A stretch of 64,000 nt of DNA from Sphingobacterium haloxyli (GTDB lineage Bacteria; Bacteroidota; Bacteroidia; Sphingobacteriales; Sphingobacteriaceae): positions 62,001 through 126,000 of the forward strand of contig NZ_PVBQ01000004.1 of assembly GCF_002980525.1 (NCBI RefSeq). The letters run 5' to 3'. Both the position numbers and the translations under genes were made by a program. Shown piece by piece: positions 9,555-19,307 of this stretch (position 1 is the stretch's first letter; each line of letters starts with the position of its first letter). The notes under the pieces are model-generated. The model saw only the letters and a program-made list of their open reading frames with translations. It was not told where the DNA came from and searched no databases.

Positions 9555-9610
9555 AATATTTGGTTCAGTATCCGTGTGTTAAGGTTTTATTAAGATATCT
9601 TTATTAATAA

Positions 9611-9639
9611 AATCCCCGAAACGGGTAGTTTCAGGGATT
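9611..9639 (-). terminator. Intrinsic terminator after the metallophosphoesterase gene
   Basis: Arms 9611-9622 and 9628-9639 form a 12-bp stem with one G-T type wobble and a 5-base loop. On the minus strand it is followed by a U-rich tail, and on the plus strand by a T6 run, so it can act in both directions. It ends the SusC2-SusD2-phosphoesterase transcript and insulates it from the sigma1 unit. Confidence 0.85.
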
Positions 9640-9665
9640 TTTTATTCACAAAATGCGCTGACCGA

Positions 9666-11279
9666 TTAGCGCACGCTTGTCGGCGGGTCGGGATAACTTT
9701 TGGTGGGTGCTATACGGTACGTGCTCGATGCTTGGTAGGTGTTTCCGTAATCGTCTGTAGCCCGTACACGAATTTGATGTTCACCAACGGCTAAATCCAC
9801 CGGCAGGCTAACGCGCCACAGGTGCGCGCTAGGCATGGCGTCGGTAGGTCGCCGCCCGGGTAATAGCGTATCCAGATTGTCCCAGGGATATAGTTCGGCT
9901 AGATAAGCGGGATCTGACGTACGAACCGGCATCATTTTTTTCCATTCACTCCCGTCTACGGAATAGGCGACGTCGTTTCCGTGGTGGCCCATAAAGAAAT
10001 TGGCAAAAATAGCGGACCGGCTACGCTTTCCTTGTCCTACAACCTTCGGATGGAAGATATTGATTTGGTAGGTGGAATCACGGCCTGATGCTTGATAGCG
10101 GATACGATATTGGTTTTTATCAAAATCGATAAATGCGTAACCATTTGGCGTTCCGTCGCGCATGGTCGCGGTAGGTACTCCCCGTTCATCCAACTGACCG
10201 GAATACCAATCGCCAGAAGTGGTGCCGGCGTTGTACTCGTGATGTGGCTTTTCTTGGTGCCAACCATCGTCCTTGTTGTAGAAATGCTGTGTCTGCGTGT
10301 GCATGTGCGCAGACAGGGAAAGGGTGTGCGGATAAGCTTGGAGTAAATCAAACAGTCGTTGCCTGTCTTCTGCCCGGAAGGTATCGCCATTACGATGTTC
10401 CAGCGGAATGTGGAAGGCCAACACGACTAGATGATCTTTAGGGACATGTTTTAAGTTGTTTTCGACAAAATCAAGCTGATCTTTGCGAAATCCGCCCAGA
10501 TAGCCTCTTCCTGTTCGAGGATTGGGATAACGCACATTGTCCAAAACGATGAAATGTACTTTACCGTAGTTGAACGCATAGTTTGCCGGCCCAAAGTTCG
10601 CTTCGAAAGTTTCGTCGGATAAACTGTCGGCTTGTACGTCGAAATTCATGTCGTGGTTGCCTTTTAGGTTGTACCATGGCAACCCGATGCGTGCGATACT
10701 TGCTTTGTAACTCGGATGCAGGCTTAGATCGTCGCCTACGAGGTCGCCTAAGCTGATTCCAAAAGCCACGTTTTTGATGCCGACGACTTCATCGACGATT
10801 GCACGATTAAAAAAGAGCATCTCCTGTGCGGTATAGGCTTGGGGGTCACCAAAGACCAGTATCCGGAATTGCTCGTCTTCCCGGCTTTCGGTAAGACCAA
10901 AGTCAATGCGCTTAGGAAGTGGCCCGGTAGGGGCAACGCCAGGGTAGGTGAGGTCTGTTGGAGATCCTTTTGGCTTGTGTATGTAAAATGATTTCGGCAG
11001 TTTATAGCTATCTAACGGAAGGGAGTAACCACTTGGTTTGATCACGAAGATAATATTGTCATCGCTGACCGGTAAGGTGTAACGACCTCGCGCATCGGTT
11101 AAAACGACGTCTATACCGTTGCTGACAGCTACGTTGGCTAGACCAATTTCTTTGTTGTCTTTTTTCCCGTTATTGTTGAGGTCAAGATAGACTGTACCAT
11201 GGGCATGACTTTGCGCGTAGCTCCAGGCGGAAAGCAGGAGCGAACCTGCACTGAGCAATAACTTTAAATTTAATTTCAT
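9666..11279 (-). CDS. Secreted calcineurin-like metallophosphoesterase with N- and C-terminal accessory domains
   Basis: The 537-aa exported phosphoesterase would hydrolyse phosphomono- or diesters outside the cytoplasm. A signal peptide ends near AYAQ. Residues 28-75 form a SdrD-B/MetallophosN-like sandwich with an Asp/Asn-rich loop (D33-LNNNGKKDNKE). The catalytic core carries the metal ligands GDPQ (144-147), GDLVGD (178-183), GNHD (207-210), AFHIP and LSAHMHTQ. The last ~150 residues match the MetallophosC-type sandwich. It lies 12 bases after SusD2, so it is almost certainly co-transcribed with SusC2/SusD2, linking that uptake system to a phosphate-bearing substrate (inference). Confidence 0.9.
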   Translation of the reverse strand: MKLNLKLLLSAGSLLLSAWSYAQSHAHGTVYLDLNNNGKKDNKEIGLANVAVSNGIDVVLTDARGRYTLPVSDDNIIFVIKPSGYSLPLDSYKLPKSFYIHKPKGSPTDLTYPGVAPTGPLPKRIDFGLTESREDEQFRILVFGDPQAYTAQEMLFFNRAIVDEVVGIKNVAFGISLGDLVGDDLSLHPSYKASIARIGLPWYNLKGNHDMNFDVQADSLSDETFEANFGPANYAFNYGKVHFIVLDNVRYPNPRTGRGYLGGFRKDQLDFVENNLKHVPKDHLVVLAFHIPLEHRNGDTFRAEDRQRLFDLLQAYPHTLSLSAHMHTQTQHFYNKDDGWHQEKPHHEYNAGTTSGDWYSGQLDERGVPTATMRDGTPNGYAFIDFDKNQYRIRYQASGRDSTYQINIFHPKVVGQGKRSRSAIFANFFMGHHGNDVAYSVDGSEWKKMMPVRTSDPAYLAELYPWDNLDTLLPGRRPTDAMPSAHLWRVSLPVDLAVGEHQIRVRATDDYGNTYQASSTYRIAPTKSYPDPPTSVR

Positions 11280-11290
11280 GTGATGTAAGA

Positions 11291-12727
11291 TTATTGATGA
11301 AGGGGCATGATGTAGGGTGAAGTTTTGTGTTGAACCAATATGCGGTTCATATCGTGTTTCATGGTAACGACGCCAGCGGCCGTGTCGTAGGTGAAATCAT
11401 CGAGACCTCTATTCCTCGGAATGAAATCAGGAATAATGGCCTGGATATGTGCATCGGTTACGTGGCTGTTGGAGAGTTGCTCACGCTGCGATATGGGGAA
11501 TCGGATACCAAGATCGGTCATGCGGCGTCCCTCGGCAATGAAAATCTCTTGTCGCATCAGGTAAACGAGGTAAAGGGCTTCGTCTGCGGTTGCTACTGCA
11601 TCAATATCGGTTAATGTAATATGGGTACCCGACACGGAATACGCTGGAATATTGCCAAGCGAGCGATCTACTACTAGCCCTTCTTTGGGGGCGGACGCTG
11701 CATCAAACTTTACGGAAACAGCCGTCAGGGGATAGTCTCCTCGATTACCACCATTCCGCGTGTCTTTGCTGTCGTCAAGCATGGTTTGCGGTCTTTTGCT
11801 GACACAGTCGTTGAGTAAATCTTTTAAAGCTTGCTTCGCAGCCGGGATATTTTCCTGTGCAATTAGTGCTTCGGCGAGAATGAGATAAGCTTCTTCGGCC
11901 TTAGCGATTGCGATAGGCTTTTGGTCGTCGAAGATGTTCGTTGTTTGATGAAAATATTTCGGGTCAAGGAAATCCAGACGAGGAAGGGGTGCGAAGGAGT
12001 TGGTGTTTGATGAAAAAATAAAATTTTGGAAATTGTTTGATGGTCCGTTTTGTGTACCGTATCGCACCTGTCTCAATGACAAGGGGTGATCAATAGCTTC
12101 CCGGGCAAATCGCACAGCTTCCTCCAGATTGCCTAATCCATGGTGGCATCTTGCCAACAGAAGCGTACATGCTTCCTGATCTTCGGCTTCGGAAAAAAGA
12201 TCGTTTGCTTCGCTGAGCATAGCGATGGCACTTTCCAGCAGCTCGCGAGGTGACCGGACCTCACCTAGTGCTTCCGTCGGTAGGCCAACATAGAGCTCGG
12301 CTCCTAATATATGGGCATAGGCTTGAAAGAAGAGCAACTCGGCTTTTTGTTGGCTAGCGTCTTCTTTTTGCAAGGGAATGAGCTCGTTTAGACCAAACTT
12401 GCTCATTTCCATAAGCTTGTGGATAGCCGCCTGGATATTGGTAACGTCTTGGTCAAAATAGTTGATCTCTGGGTTGTCAAACACCTTGCTGCTTTGGGTG
12501 TAGTTGTTAAAATAGTTGTCGGAGACGAGTTCAGAAAATTCAACAACGGTTCCGACCGTAAGGCTGGCCTGCCGACGGACACCATTCAACCAGGATTCTA
12601 AAGACATGGAGCTCGGGATAAAGCGCTCCTCTGTTACATAAGGGTTGGTGACTTCGAATAGTTCGCAGGAGCTAAGTAGCAAGGCAGTGCTTGCAAGTAT
12701 GTATATCGGTTTTTTGAATCGTTTCAT
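11291..12727 (-). CDS. SusD/RagB-family lipoprotein (SusD2)
   Basis: The 478-aa outer-membrane lipoprotein has the lipobox LSSC at Cys21, an early PYVTEERF segment, and a helical TPR-like body (ELLFFQAYAHILGAELYVG, AEEAYLILAEALIAQ). It is short for a SusD and is divergent from SusD1 and SusD3. It begins 12 bases after the SusC2 stop and is followed after 11 bases by the phosphoesterase gene, so the three form one operon. It would bind the ligand and pass it to SusC2. The ligand is unknown. Confidence 0.88.
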   Translation of the reverse strand: MKRFKKPIYILASTALLLSSCELFEVTNPYVTEERFIPSSMSLESWLNGVRRQASLTVGTVVEFSELVSDNYFNNYTQSSKVFDNPEINYFDQDVTNIQAAIHKLMEMSKFGLNELIPLQKEDASQQKAELLFFQAYAHILGAELYVGLPTEALGEVRSPRELLESAIAMLSEANDLFSEAEDQEACTLLLARCHHGLGNLEEAVRFAREAIDHPLSLRQVRYGTQNGPSNNFQNFIFSSNTNSFAPLPRLDFLDPKYFHQTTNIFDDQKPIAIAKAEEAYLILAEALIAQENIPAAKQALKDLLNDCVSKRPQTMLDDSKDTRNGGNRGDYPLTAVSVKFDAASAPKEGLVVDRSLGNIPAYSVSGTHITLTDIDAVATADEALYLVYLMRQEIFIAEGRRMTDLGIRFPISQREQLSNSHVTDAHIQAIIPDFIPRNRGLDDFTYDTAAGVVTMKHDMNRILVQHKTSPYIMPLHQ

Positions 12728-12739
12728 GATAATAAAGAT

Positions 12740-15700
12740 TTAGAATGAAATTTTTACGGACATCAGAAATTGTCTTGGTGCGGAATAGGTCGCGTAAGAA
12801 ATACCACCGGTGGTGGGACCGTCTTGCCCCGTAGCACCGCCGCTGATCGTTGCTTCGGGATCAAAGGAGGAGGTCGCGAAATTGAACGGGTTCATCACCG
12901 TGGCACCAACGACCACATAGTTCGCAAAGGAACCTATAGCAGACTTGGGCAAGGTGTAGGTGGCACCGATCGTGCGGACTTTAAGATAGTCTGTTTTCTC
13001 GATGAACATATTGGTGAAGCTCAACCAGCGTGTACGCCCGTATTCGGAGTTGATTTCTCCGGCAGGTATGCCTTCATCGCCGGCGCCATAATTGTAACGG
13101 AATTGGCTATCCCAGTTGTTGGCGACGGCACCTTGCTGATAATCGGCGTTGGCGAAAACATTTAATCCTTTCCATTGTAGGTCGAAGCCCATGCTACCAA
13201 ACAAATCGGGGATTGTGGTTCCGAGATATTGCAGTGGCGTGGATGTCGCCAATACCCCATCTTCACCGAACTCACCGTAACTGCTACGGATAAAACCTAC
13301 GGGATATCCTTCTTGGACCACGGTTTGTATCGTCCGTTCGCTGAATCCAGCAATGTTAAAAGGTGCGGCTCCGTTAGAGGATAGTACTTTGTTATCTAGT
13401 GTATTGACGGCGAGGTTGAATCGCAGTGCTGTGTTTTTTGTTTGCAAGGCGGTGATTTGGGAGCTAAACTCGAAACCGCGGTTCATGATTTTTCCGACAT
13501 TCCGTAACGCTTCGTTTTCAGCGGTAGAGGGTGCAGCCGGTACGCTGAATAGGGCGTCGTTCGTGATGGCATGATAAAACCCGGCTGAAAGGGTTAGGCG
13601 ATCATTCCAGAAACCAAGGTCAACACCTGCCTCCAGGGTGTTTGTTTTTTCTGGGCGAAGGTCAACTCCAGGGAAGCCAAATGTGGCAGCTTGCGCGCCT
13701 AGATAGCTTGAAAAGGCTACCGTACGAAGGTTGTGGTATGGGGGAGGAAAGTTCCCGGCCAGGCCATAATTTCCGCGGAGCTTGGCTGATGGAATAAAGG
13801 ACAAATTTTCGCTCCACCAGTTTTCTGCAGACGGGATGTAGGAAAAGCCAACTTTTGGATAATATTGTACTCCTATATCTTTACCAAATGCGCTATTTCC
13901 GTCGCCACGCAAGCCCAAATCCAAGAACATCTTATTTTTCCACCCTAAATTGCTCTGTAGGTAAATGCCGTAGTTCACTACTTCGAGGTAGCCTTCGTTA
14001 CTGGTGGTTGAGGTGGCCGCTCTTATATCTCTTGCGCCGTCCCGAACATTGGCACCGTTGTACGCCACCTGTCGATCTTCGTTCCGAAAAAGTTGACCGC
14101 CCAAGGTGGTAACTATAGACAGATCGCCAATGTCGGCTTTGTGTTGCCCGTTTAGCTCTAGGGTAAGTCCCCAATATTTCCGCTCGCCATTGCTGATGTT
14201 ACCGCGGTCTGTTGTCAAATTGCCGGTGGTATGGGTAAGGTATTCGTTCGTCTGGATAGCTTGATTGCGTAAAACTCTATAATCTATTCCCCCAACAGCT
14301 TTGAGGTTTAGATTATGCATCGGCCTATATCGAAAACTTTGCGAGGTCTGGAATCTATTCACAACAATTTCATTGTCTTGAAGACGCTCGGCGGTGTGAA
14401 CGTATTCCTTCATCTTAGCGAATTCTTCGTCACTAAGCTCATCGAGGCGGGGGTTGAACCGGGGCTGAGGTCCGGTTACTGCCGAGGCACCACTTTCCGC
14501 GAACCATAACCCCGTGTAGCCTCCTTGGTTTCCGTTGCGGTTACGTTTGTAGCTGTTGTTCACAAAAGTAAAACTGCTTTCGTAACTGACTTTTTCGTGT
14601 AGCTCGGCTTTGAAACCGGATCGTAAATCGATACGTTTATTTTGGTTTTGTTTGAAAACCTGTACGCCGGAGCTGTTGAGGTAAGCGCCCGTAACACTAT
14701 AGCCTACTTTTCCGCTATTTCCATTGACGGCAACGTTATAACGCTGGAACAACCCGGGTTCAAATAGCAGTTCCTTTGTCCTGTCGAAATGCAGAAAATC
14801 GGTCGTGGCGCGTTCTGCACCCGTGGTAGCTTCTGCGGTAACTGTCGTACGATCGGCACCTCCTTTTTTAGTGAAAATCTGGATAACGCCATTGGCTGCA
14901 TCAGAACCGTATAAGGTGGTTGCGGCGCCGCCATTGACATACTCTACACGCTCAATATTGTCGACAGGAATGTCGGCCAATGAACTGACACCCGAGCCTT
15001 GGGCGCTGCCGCCACCAATCGCCGAGGCCGTATTGAGGTTGTCCATGCGGACACCATCTACATAGATGACCGGAGTAGAGTTTTTAAATGCAGATACGAC
15101 ACCGCGGGCGCGAATGATTGATGTTGCTCCTGACTGTCCGCCTGTTAAACGGATTTGTGCATTGGGGAGTTTTGATTGTAACAACTGATCAAAGCGTGCC
15201 GCCGGTATTTTTTCCAGCTCTTTGCCGCTTACCGTGGCTATGTTGGTGGACAGACGTCGTTTGTTGATGTCCATTCCCTGACCGGTGACGACCACCTCGT
15301 CTAGTCCAAACAAATCTTCTTGTAAGACGATCGTGACGGGACGGCTTAGCTGCTCTGGTGTTACGACGACGTCTTTCGATTTATAGCCGATATACTGCAC
15401 GCGTAGTAATACATGGTCTTTTGCACCCGCTAGCGGTAATTTGAAGTCGCCCTGGGCGCCTGTCTGTGCCGAACGGTTGGTTGTTATTAGTTGCACCGTT
15501 GCGCCGACAATGGGTGCATTGGTGCGGTGATCAGTGATCGTACCGCTGACCCACTCGTGCTGTTGGGAGGCGACTTGCCGAGTTGGTGCAGCGGTAGTGG
15601 CCAGTTTGTGAAGAATAATTTTGTCGTCTTTTAATTGGTAACCTACGCCGGAGCCGGCCAACACGGCGCGTAAAAGCTGCTCTAAGGGCAACGTTTCATT

Positions 15701-15907
15701 GTATGGATGGGCTCTTTTCCCGATGAGAATCTCTTTATCGTAAATCAGTTTTTTACCGTTGCGTTCGGCAATCTGCTGTATGGCATGCAGCAGCGAAGTG
15801 TCCTTCTTCTGTTCGATATGACTGACAGGCGTGGAAATCGGCGTGTCCGCTGCAAGCGAGCCGTTCCAGAGGCAGGCGCTGGCAATGAGTAATAGATAGT
15901 TTTTCAT
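12740..15907 (-). CDS. SusC/RagA-family TonB-linked outer-membrane transducer (SusC2)
   Basis: At 1055 aa this is a compact SusC. The order is signal peptide (1-20), STN domain (about 36-102), carboxypeptidase-regulatory-like domain (about 118-197), TonB-box-like DEVVVTGQG at 203-211, plug with VIYVDGVRMDN and LYGSDAANGVIQI, then the beta-barrel ending in KISF. It would import the substrate presented by SusD2 and, through STN, signal to FecR2 just upstream. The downstream phosphoesterase suggests that phosphorylated compounds are processed at the surface, but the imported molecule cannot be deduced. Confidence 0.95.
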   Translation of the reverse strand: MKNYLLLIASACLWNGSLAADTPISTPVSHIEQKKDTSLLHAIQQIAERNGKKLIYDKEILIGKRAHPYNETLPLEQLLRAVLAGSGVGYQLKDDKIILHKLATTAAPTRQVASQQHEWVSGTITDHRTNAPIVGATVQLITTNRSAQTGAQGDFKLPLAGAKDHVLLRVQYIGYKSKDVVVTPEQLSRPVTIVLQEDLFGLDEVVVTGQGMDINKRRLSTNIATVSGKELEKIPAARFDQLLQSKLPNAQIRLTGGQSGATSIIRARGVVSAFKNSTPVIYVDGVRMDNLNTASAIGGGSAQGSGVSSLADIPVDNIERVEYVNGGAATTLYGSDAANGVIQIFTKKGGADRTTVTAEATTGAERATTDFLHFDRTKELLFEPGLFQRYNVAVNGNSGKVGYSVTGAYLNSSGVQVFKQNQNKRIDLRSGFKAELHEKVSYESSFTFVNNSYKRNRNGNQGGYTGLWFAESGASAVTGPQPRFNPRLDELSDEEFAKMKEYVHTAERLQDNEIVVNRFQTSQSFRYRPMHNLNLKAVGGIDYRVLRNQAIQTNEYLTHTTGNLTTDRGNISNGERKYWGLTLELNGQHKADIGDLSIVTTLGGQLFRNEDRQVAYNGANVRDGARDIRAATSTTSNEGYLEVVNYGIYLQSNLGWKNKMFLDLGLRGDGNSAFGKDIGVQYYPKVGFSYIPSAENWWSENLSFIPSAKLRGNYGLAGNFPPPYHNLRTVAFSSYLGAQAATFGFPGVDLRPEKTNTLEAGVDLGFWNDRLTLSAGFYHAITNDALFSVPAAPSTAENEALRNVGKIMNRGFEFSSQITALQTKNTALRFNLAVNTLDNKVLSSNGAAPFNIAGFSERTIQTVVQEGYPVGFIRSSYGEFGEDGVLATSTPLQYLGTTIPDLFGSMGFDLQWKGLNVFANADYQQGAVANNWDSQFRYNYGAGDEGIPAGEINSEYGRTRWLSFTNMFIEKTDYLKVRTIGATYTLPKSAIGSFANYVVVGATVMNPFNFATSSFDPEATISGGATGQDGPTTGGISYATYSAPRQFLMSVKISF

Positions 15908-16001
15908 TTTTCGTAATATGATATGTTAAAGTACGATCAAACCGAAATACCTTCGAACCTATAGTTAAGCGCGCCGTTCGAGTGTCTCGGCATAATCTTG
16001 T

Positions 16002-16940
16002 TTATTCTTGTGGAGACAGTATGATGGTGTCCTTTTCTAAATGATATTGCGTGCCCGTGGCAAAACAAATAATTTCCAGCACGGAAGCGAATGGTTCATC
16101 TGCATCGAATTCGCCTGAAAACTGGTGGGCTTGTCCAATTTCATCCGCTACCTGTATGTTGCGCTTGTATTGTTTTGCCAATTTTTGGATAACTTGCTGC
16201 AAACTCGCGTCTTGAAACAGTAGTTTCCCGCGCGGGGCGGGCATAAGGTGTATGTAGTCGACACTGTTTTGCTTCTGGTCGTAGGCAAGACTATCGTTTG
16301 CCAGTAAGGTATAGTGCCCTTTGTCCCAGCCCATCTGTGAAACGCGAACTTGACCTGTTTTTACACGTATATTCCATTTACCCAGCGCATCCTGTGTTTG
16401 GATGGTGAATGATGTGCCTAGGACTTCGGTCTGCATCAACTTGTTTTTAACAACGAACGGACGATGATGATCTTTCTGGATACTGAAAAAGGCTTCCCCT
16501 TGGGATAGCTCCACAGACCTGATGGAGTCGGTTTTATAACGATGACTAACCGACAAGTGCGTGTTCTCACGCAGGGTGATGGATGAACCGTCCGCAAGTA
16601 AAATCTCTTTGGTCTCCTTAGGTCCGGTGTTATAATGGACGTCCTGATTGGAAGAGATATGCTTAAAGAGCACAAATCCGATCAAAACGGTGGCAGCCAC
16701 GCTGCCTATGGTGCTCCATAGTAATCGCATACGGGAAACCCGATCACGGCTTCCACGCCGGTGCTCGATATGTTGCCACATGTCATGACCTATGCTTTGG
16801 AGTTTTTCGGAACTGTGTGGAAGCGGTTTGCTCGTTAGGCTATCGAGCCAATTCTCCATGGCGCGTTGTTCGCTGATTCCTTGGTTGCCCTTTAGGTAAC
16901 GATCAATGATTTCCTTTATTTTTTCAAATTGCATATACAA
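16002..16940 (-). CDS. FecR-family anti-sigma factor (FecR2)
   Basis: The 312-aa protein is a membrane-anchored anti-sigma factor. The cytoplasmic part spans about 1-70. One transmembrane helix follows at about 72-92 (IGSVAATVLIGFVLF). The periplasmic FecR domain has LADGSSITLRENTHL, ELSQGEAFFSI and VLGTSFTI. A C-terminal DUF4974-like segment follows (LLFQDASLQQVIQKLAKQY, FSGEF). It is shorter than FecR1 and FecR3. The start may be two codons later, at the second Met. It lies between sigma2 and SusC2 and would relay ligand occupancy from SusC2 to sigma2. Confidence 0.92.
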   Translation of the reverse strand: MYMQFEKIKEIIDRYLKGNQGISEQRAMENWLDSLTSKPLPHSSEKLQSIGHDMWQHIEHRRGSRDRVSRMRLLWSTIGSVAATVLIGFVLFKHISSNQDVHYNTGPKETKEILLADGSSITLRENTHLSVSHRYKTDSIRSVELSQGEAFFSIQKDHHRPFVVKNKLMQTEVLGTSFTIQTQDALGKWNIRVKTGQVRVSQMGWDKGHYTLLANDSLAYDQKQNSVDYIHLMPAPRGKLLFQDASLQQVIQKLAKQYKRNIQVADEIGQAHQFSGEFDADEPFASVLEIICFATGTQYHLEKDTIILSPQE

Positions 16941-17048
16941 GTAAGCTGTTCACTTGTATGTCTATTTTTTCGCCCGAAAGGGCTAGTGGAGCATGTTATC
17001 AAATAATTAAAAAAATATAAAGAATAGTGCGTAACGATGGTTTCCCTT

Positions 17049-17663
17049 TTAGGACAGGGGGGTGTAAGTACTGATGATAAACGCGGTGTAGGCGACATCT
17101 CTCAATTGGACGCGTAAACGCTTTCTGGCGGTAGCCAAATGGTTCTTGACGGTATCTTCTGATATATTTAATTTCTCGGCAATCTCTTGTATGCTTAGGC
17201 ACTCCTTCGTTTTTAAACGAATGACTTCTTGCATACGGTCGGGTAGTTTGTTTATCTGCAAGTCGATCTCTTGTTGCAGTTCTTTCATTAACAATGGATC
17301 GAGGGCGTCTGAGAAGGTTTGTTCAACATAATTTTCAAGCGGCAGGTTCCGTTCACTGGATGACAAGCGTTGCGAGAGTTTGGTGAGGGATTTATAACGT
17401 ACGGACGTAAATAGGTAGGATTCAATAGAACTGTGGACGGCTAAGTCGAGTTTCCGGTCCCACAGGCTGATGAATACTTCTTGGACGACATCTTTTGCAT
17501 CGTCGTCGTCCCGAAGTATGTTGAAGGAAAATTGAAATAACGGTTTCCAGTAACGATCAAATAACTTGTGCAACGTTTTATCAGCACCCGACTTTTTCAG
17601 TTCATTGGCAAAAGTCTGGTCATGGTTTGATGGAAGTCCGTTTGTCGTCTTTGTTGATTCCAT
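17049..17663 (-). CDS. RNA polymerase ECF sigma factor, FecI type (sigma2)
   Basis: The 204-aa ECF sigma factor has region 2 around ILRDDDDAKDVVQEVFISLW and region 4 around LSIQEIAEKL and TVKNHLATARKRLR. The reading frame stays open to an upstream ATG at 17684, but a TAnnTTTG box on the minus strand (17678-17671) lies between the two ATGs, so 17663 is preferred. The leader would then be very short. It is the first gene of the sigma2-FecR2-SusC2-SusD2-phosphoesterase array and is predicted to activate SusC2 transcription. Confidence 0.9.
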   Translation of the reverse strand: MESTKTTNGLPSNHDQTFANELKKSGADKTLHKLFDRYWKPLFQFSFNILRDDDDAKDVVQEVFISLWDRKLDLAVHSSIESYLFTSVRYKSLTKLSQRLSSSERNLPLENYVEQTFSDALDPLLMKELQQEIDLQINKLPDRMQEVIRLKTKECLSIQEIAEKLNISEDTVKNHLATARKRLRVQLRDVAYTAFIISTYTPLS

Positions 17664-17670
17664 GATGCTG

Positions 17671-17678
17671 CAAATGTA
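17671..17678 (-). promoter_or_regulatory. -7-like box upstream of sigma2
   Basis: On the minus strand this reads TACATTTG, matching TAnnTTTG, only 7 bases before the preferred ATG at 17663. No clear -33 element is visible. If it is real, the mRNA is nearly leaderless. If it is not, the ATG at 17684 becomes possible. Confidence 0.35.
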
Positions 17679-17852
17679 AACCATCGAGATTAAGGGAGTA
17701 TTAACACAGTAATAAATAAAATCGAGGCTTAATCTATCCCTTTGAGACTCTTGCGCTTGCTGTATTCATCATACGAAGGTCAGAAAACGGTTTTTCGCAA
17801 CTAACCGCTACCGAAAAGAGGCAATAGGTACTTTAATAATTACAAGTTTCAA

Positions 17853-17860
17853 TATATTTG
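17853..17860 (+). promoter_or_regulatory. -7 promoter box of gnd-zwf-pgl
   Basis: TATATTTG matches TAnnTTTG and stands 28 bases before the gnd ATG. A weak TTTA about 17 bases upstream could be the -33 element. It is the only good promoter candidate between the divergent sigma2 and gnd genes on the plus strand. Confidence 0.45.
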
Positions 17861-17888
17861 GCTTTCCAAATTTAACTAATTGAAAGAG

Positions 17889-19289
17889 ATGAATAAATAC
17901 AATTTCGGAATCGTCGGTCTGGGAGTTATGGGACGAAACTTGCTCCTAAACATGGCAGACAACGGTTTTGCTGTAGCCGGACTGGATTTAGATCCGGAAA
18001 AAGCCGAATCATTACAAGCTGAAGCACAAGACGGACAAGATATTAAAGCAACGACGCATGCGGAAGATTTTATCGAGTCGTTACAACAGCCTAGAGCGAT
18101 CATGCTTTTGGTACCGGCGGGTAAGCCTGTTGATGCGGCGATAGCGAGTTTGGTGCCGTTTTTAGATAAAGGTGATATTATAGTCGATGGTGGCAATACG
18201 TACTTTCCAGATACGGACAGACGATTTAACGAGCTGTCTGAAAAAGGAATTCACTTTTTTGGGATGGGTATCTCCGGAGGCGAAAGTGGAGCGAGGAGAG
18301 GCCCGAGCTTAATGCCCGGAGGGAATAGGGAGGCCTATGAGCGATTACGCCCGGTATTCGAAGCGGTCGCGGCTAAAGTAAATGGCGAACCTTGTGTCGA
18401 ATTCCTAGGAAATGGTTCCGCAGGGAATTACGTAAAAATGGTCCACAACGGTATCGAGTATGGTATTATGCAGCTGATTGCGGAAACCTACGACCTGATG
18501 AAAAAAGTGTACCGTTTGGACAACGCTGCCATTCAACAGGCTTTTGAGCAGTGGAACAAAGAGGAACTGAGTTCGTTTTTGGTGGAAATTACGGCGCAGA
18601 TATTAAAGAAAAAAGAAGGGGATACGTATTTGGTTGATCTGATTTCAGATTGGGCAAAGTCCAAAGGTACTGGAAAGTGGACTTCGCAAAATGCAATGGA
18701 TCTACAAGTGCCTGTACCGGTAATTGATGCTGCTGTCAATATGCGGGATATGTCGAAATACAAGCCGGAACGGACCGAAGCGGCGAAAATACTCCCATGG
18801 GATGGGGGCCGTATCGCTGCGGGTGAGGAAAAAAATATCGGACATCTTAAACAAGCCTTATTTTTTGCTGTCCTCACTACCTACGCGCAGGGCTTAGCGC
18901 AATTAACCGTTGCTTCTGAAACGTATGGTTATGATCTAGATTTGGAAGTAGTAACTAAAATATGGAGAGGCGGTTGTATTATTCGGGCGGTCGTATTGGA
19001 AGATTTCCGCGCTGCTTATGCGAAGAACCCGCAGTTGCGTAATATCCTGTTAGATGAAGATATTGCCCAAAAATTGGTGGCATGCCAAGAAAGTATCCGC
19101 GCTGTAATAAAAGATGCAATAGATCAGGGTATACCGGTATCGGGCTTGATGAATGCACTGGCGTATTTTGATGCCTACCGTTCGGAAAATCTTCCGACGA
19201 ATATCATTCAGGCGCAACGTGATTATTTTGGTGCACACACGTATGAACGTATCGATCAAGCGGGTGTATTTCATACGCAATGGGACTAA
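17889..19289 (+). CDS. gnd: 6-phosphogluconate dehydrogenase, decarboxylating
   Basis: The 466-aa cytoplasmic enzyme oxidatively decarboxylates 6-phosphogluconate to ribulose 5-phosphate, making NADPH. The Rossmann loop GLGVMG is at 10-15 with RNLLLN following. The substrate-site signature GISGGESGARRGPSLMPGG and the catalytic segment GNYVKMVHNGIEYG are intact. The length matches the long NADP-type family. A TTG nine bases upstream is in frame, but the ATG at 17889 is preceded by a purine-rich AAAGAG stretch and gives the usual N-terminus. It heads a three-gene oxidative pentose-phosphate operon, with zwf starting 18 bases after its stop. Confidence 0.97.
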   Translation: MNKYNFGIVGLGVMGRNLLLNMADNGFAVAGLDLDPEKAESLQAEAQDGQDIKATTHAEDFIESLQQPRAIMLLVPAGKPVDAAIASLVPFLDKGDIIVDGGNTYFPDTDRRFNELSEKGIHFFGMGISGGESGARRGPSLMPGGNREAYERLRPVFEAVAAKVNGEPCVEFLGNGSAGNYVKMVHNGIEYGIMQLIAETYDLMKKVYRLDNAAIQQAFEQWNKEELSSFLVEITAQILKKKEGDTYLVDLISDWAKSKGTGKWTSQNAMDLQVPVPVIDAAVNMRDMSKYKPERTEAAKILPWDGGRIAAGEEKNIGHLKQALFFAVLTTYAQGLAQLTVASETYGYDLDLEVVTKIWRGGCIIRAVVLEDFRAAYAKNPQLRNILLDEDIAQKLVACQESIRAVIKDAIDQGIPVSGLMNALAYFDAYRSENLPTNIIQAQRDYFGAHTYERIDQAGVFHTQWD

Positions 19290-19307
19290 TTTAAGCGACC
19301 GTAAAAA

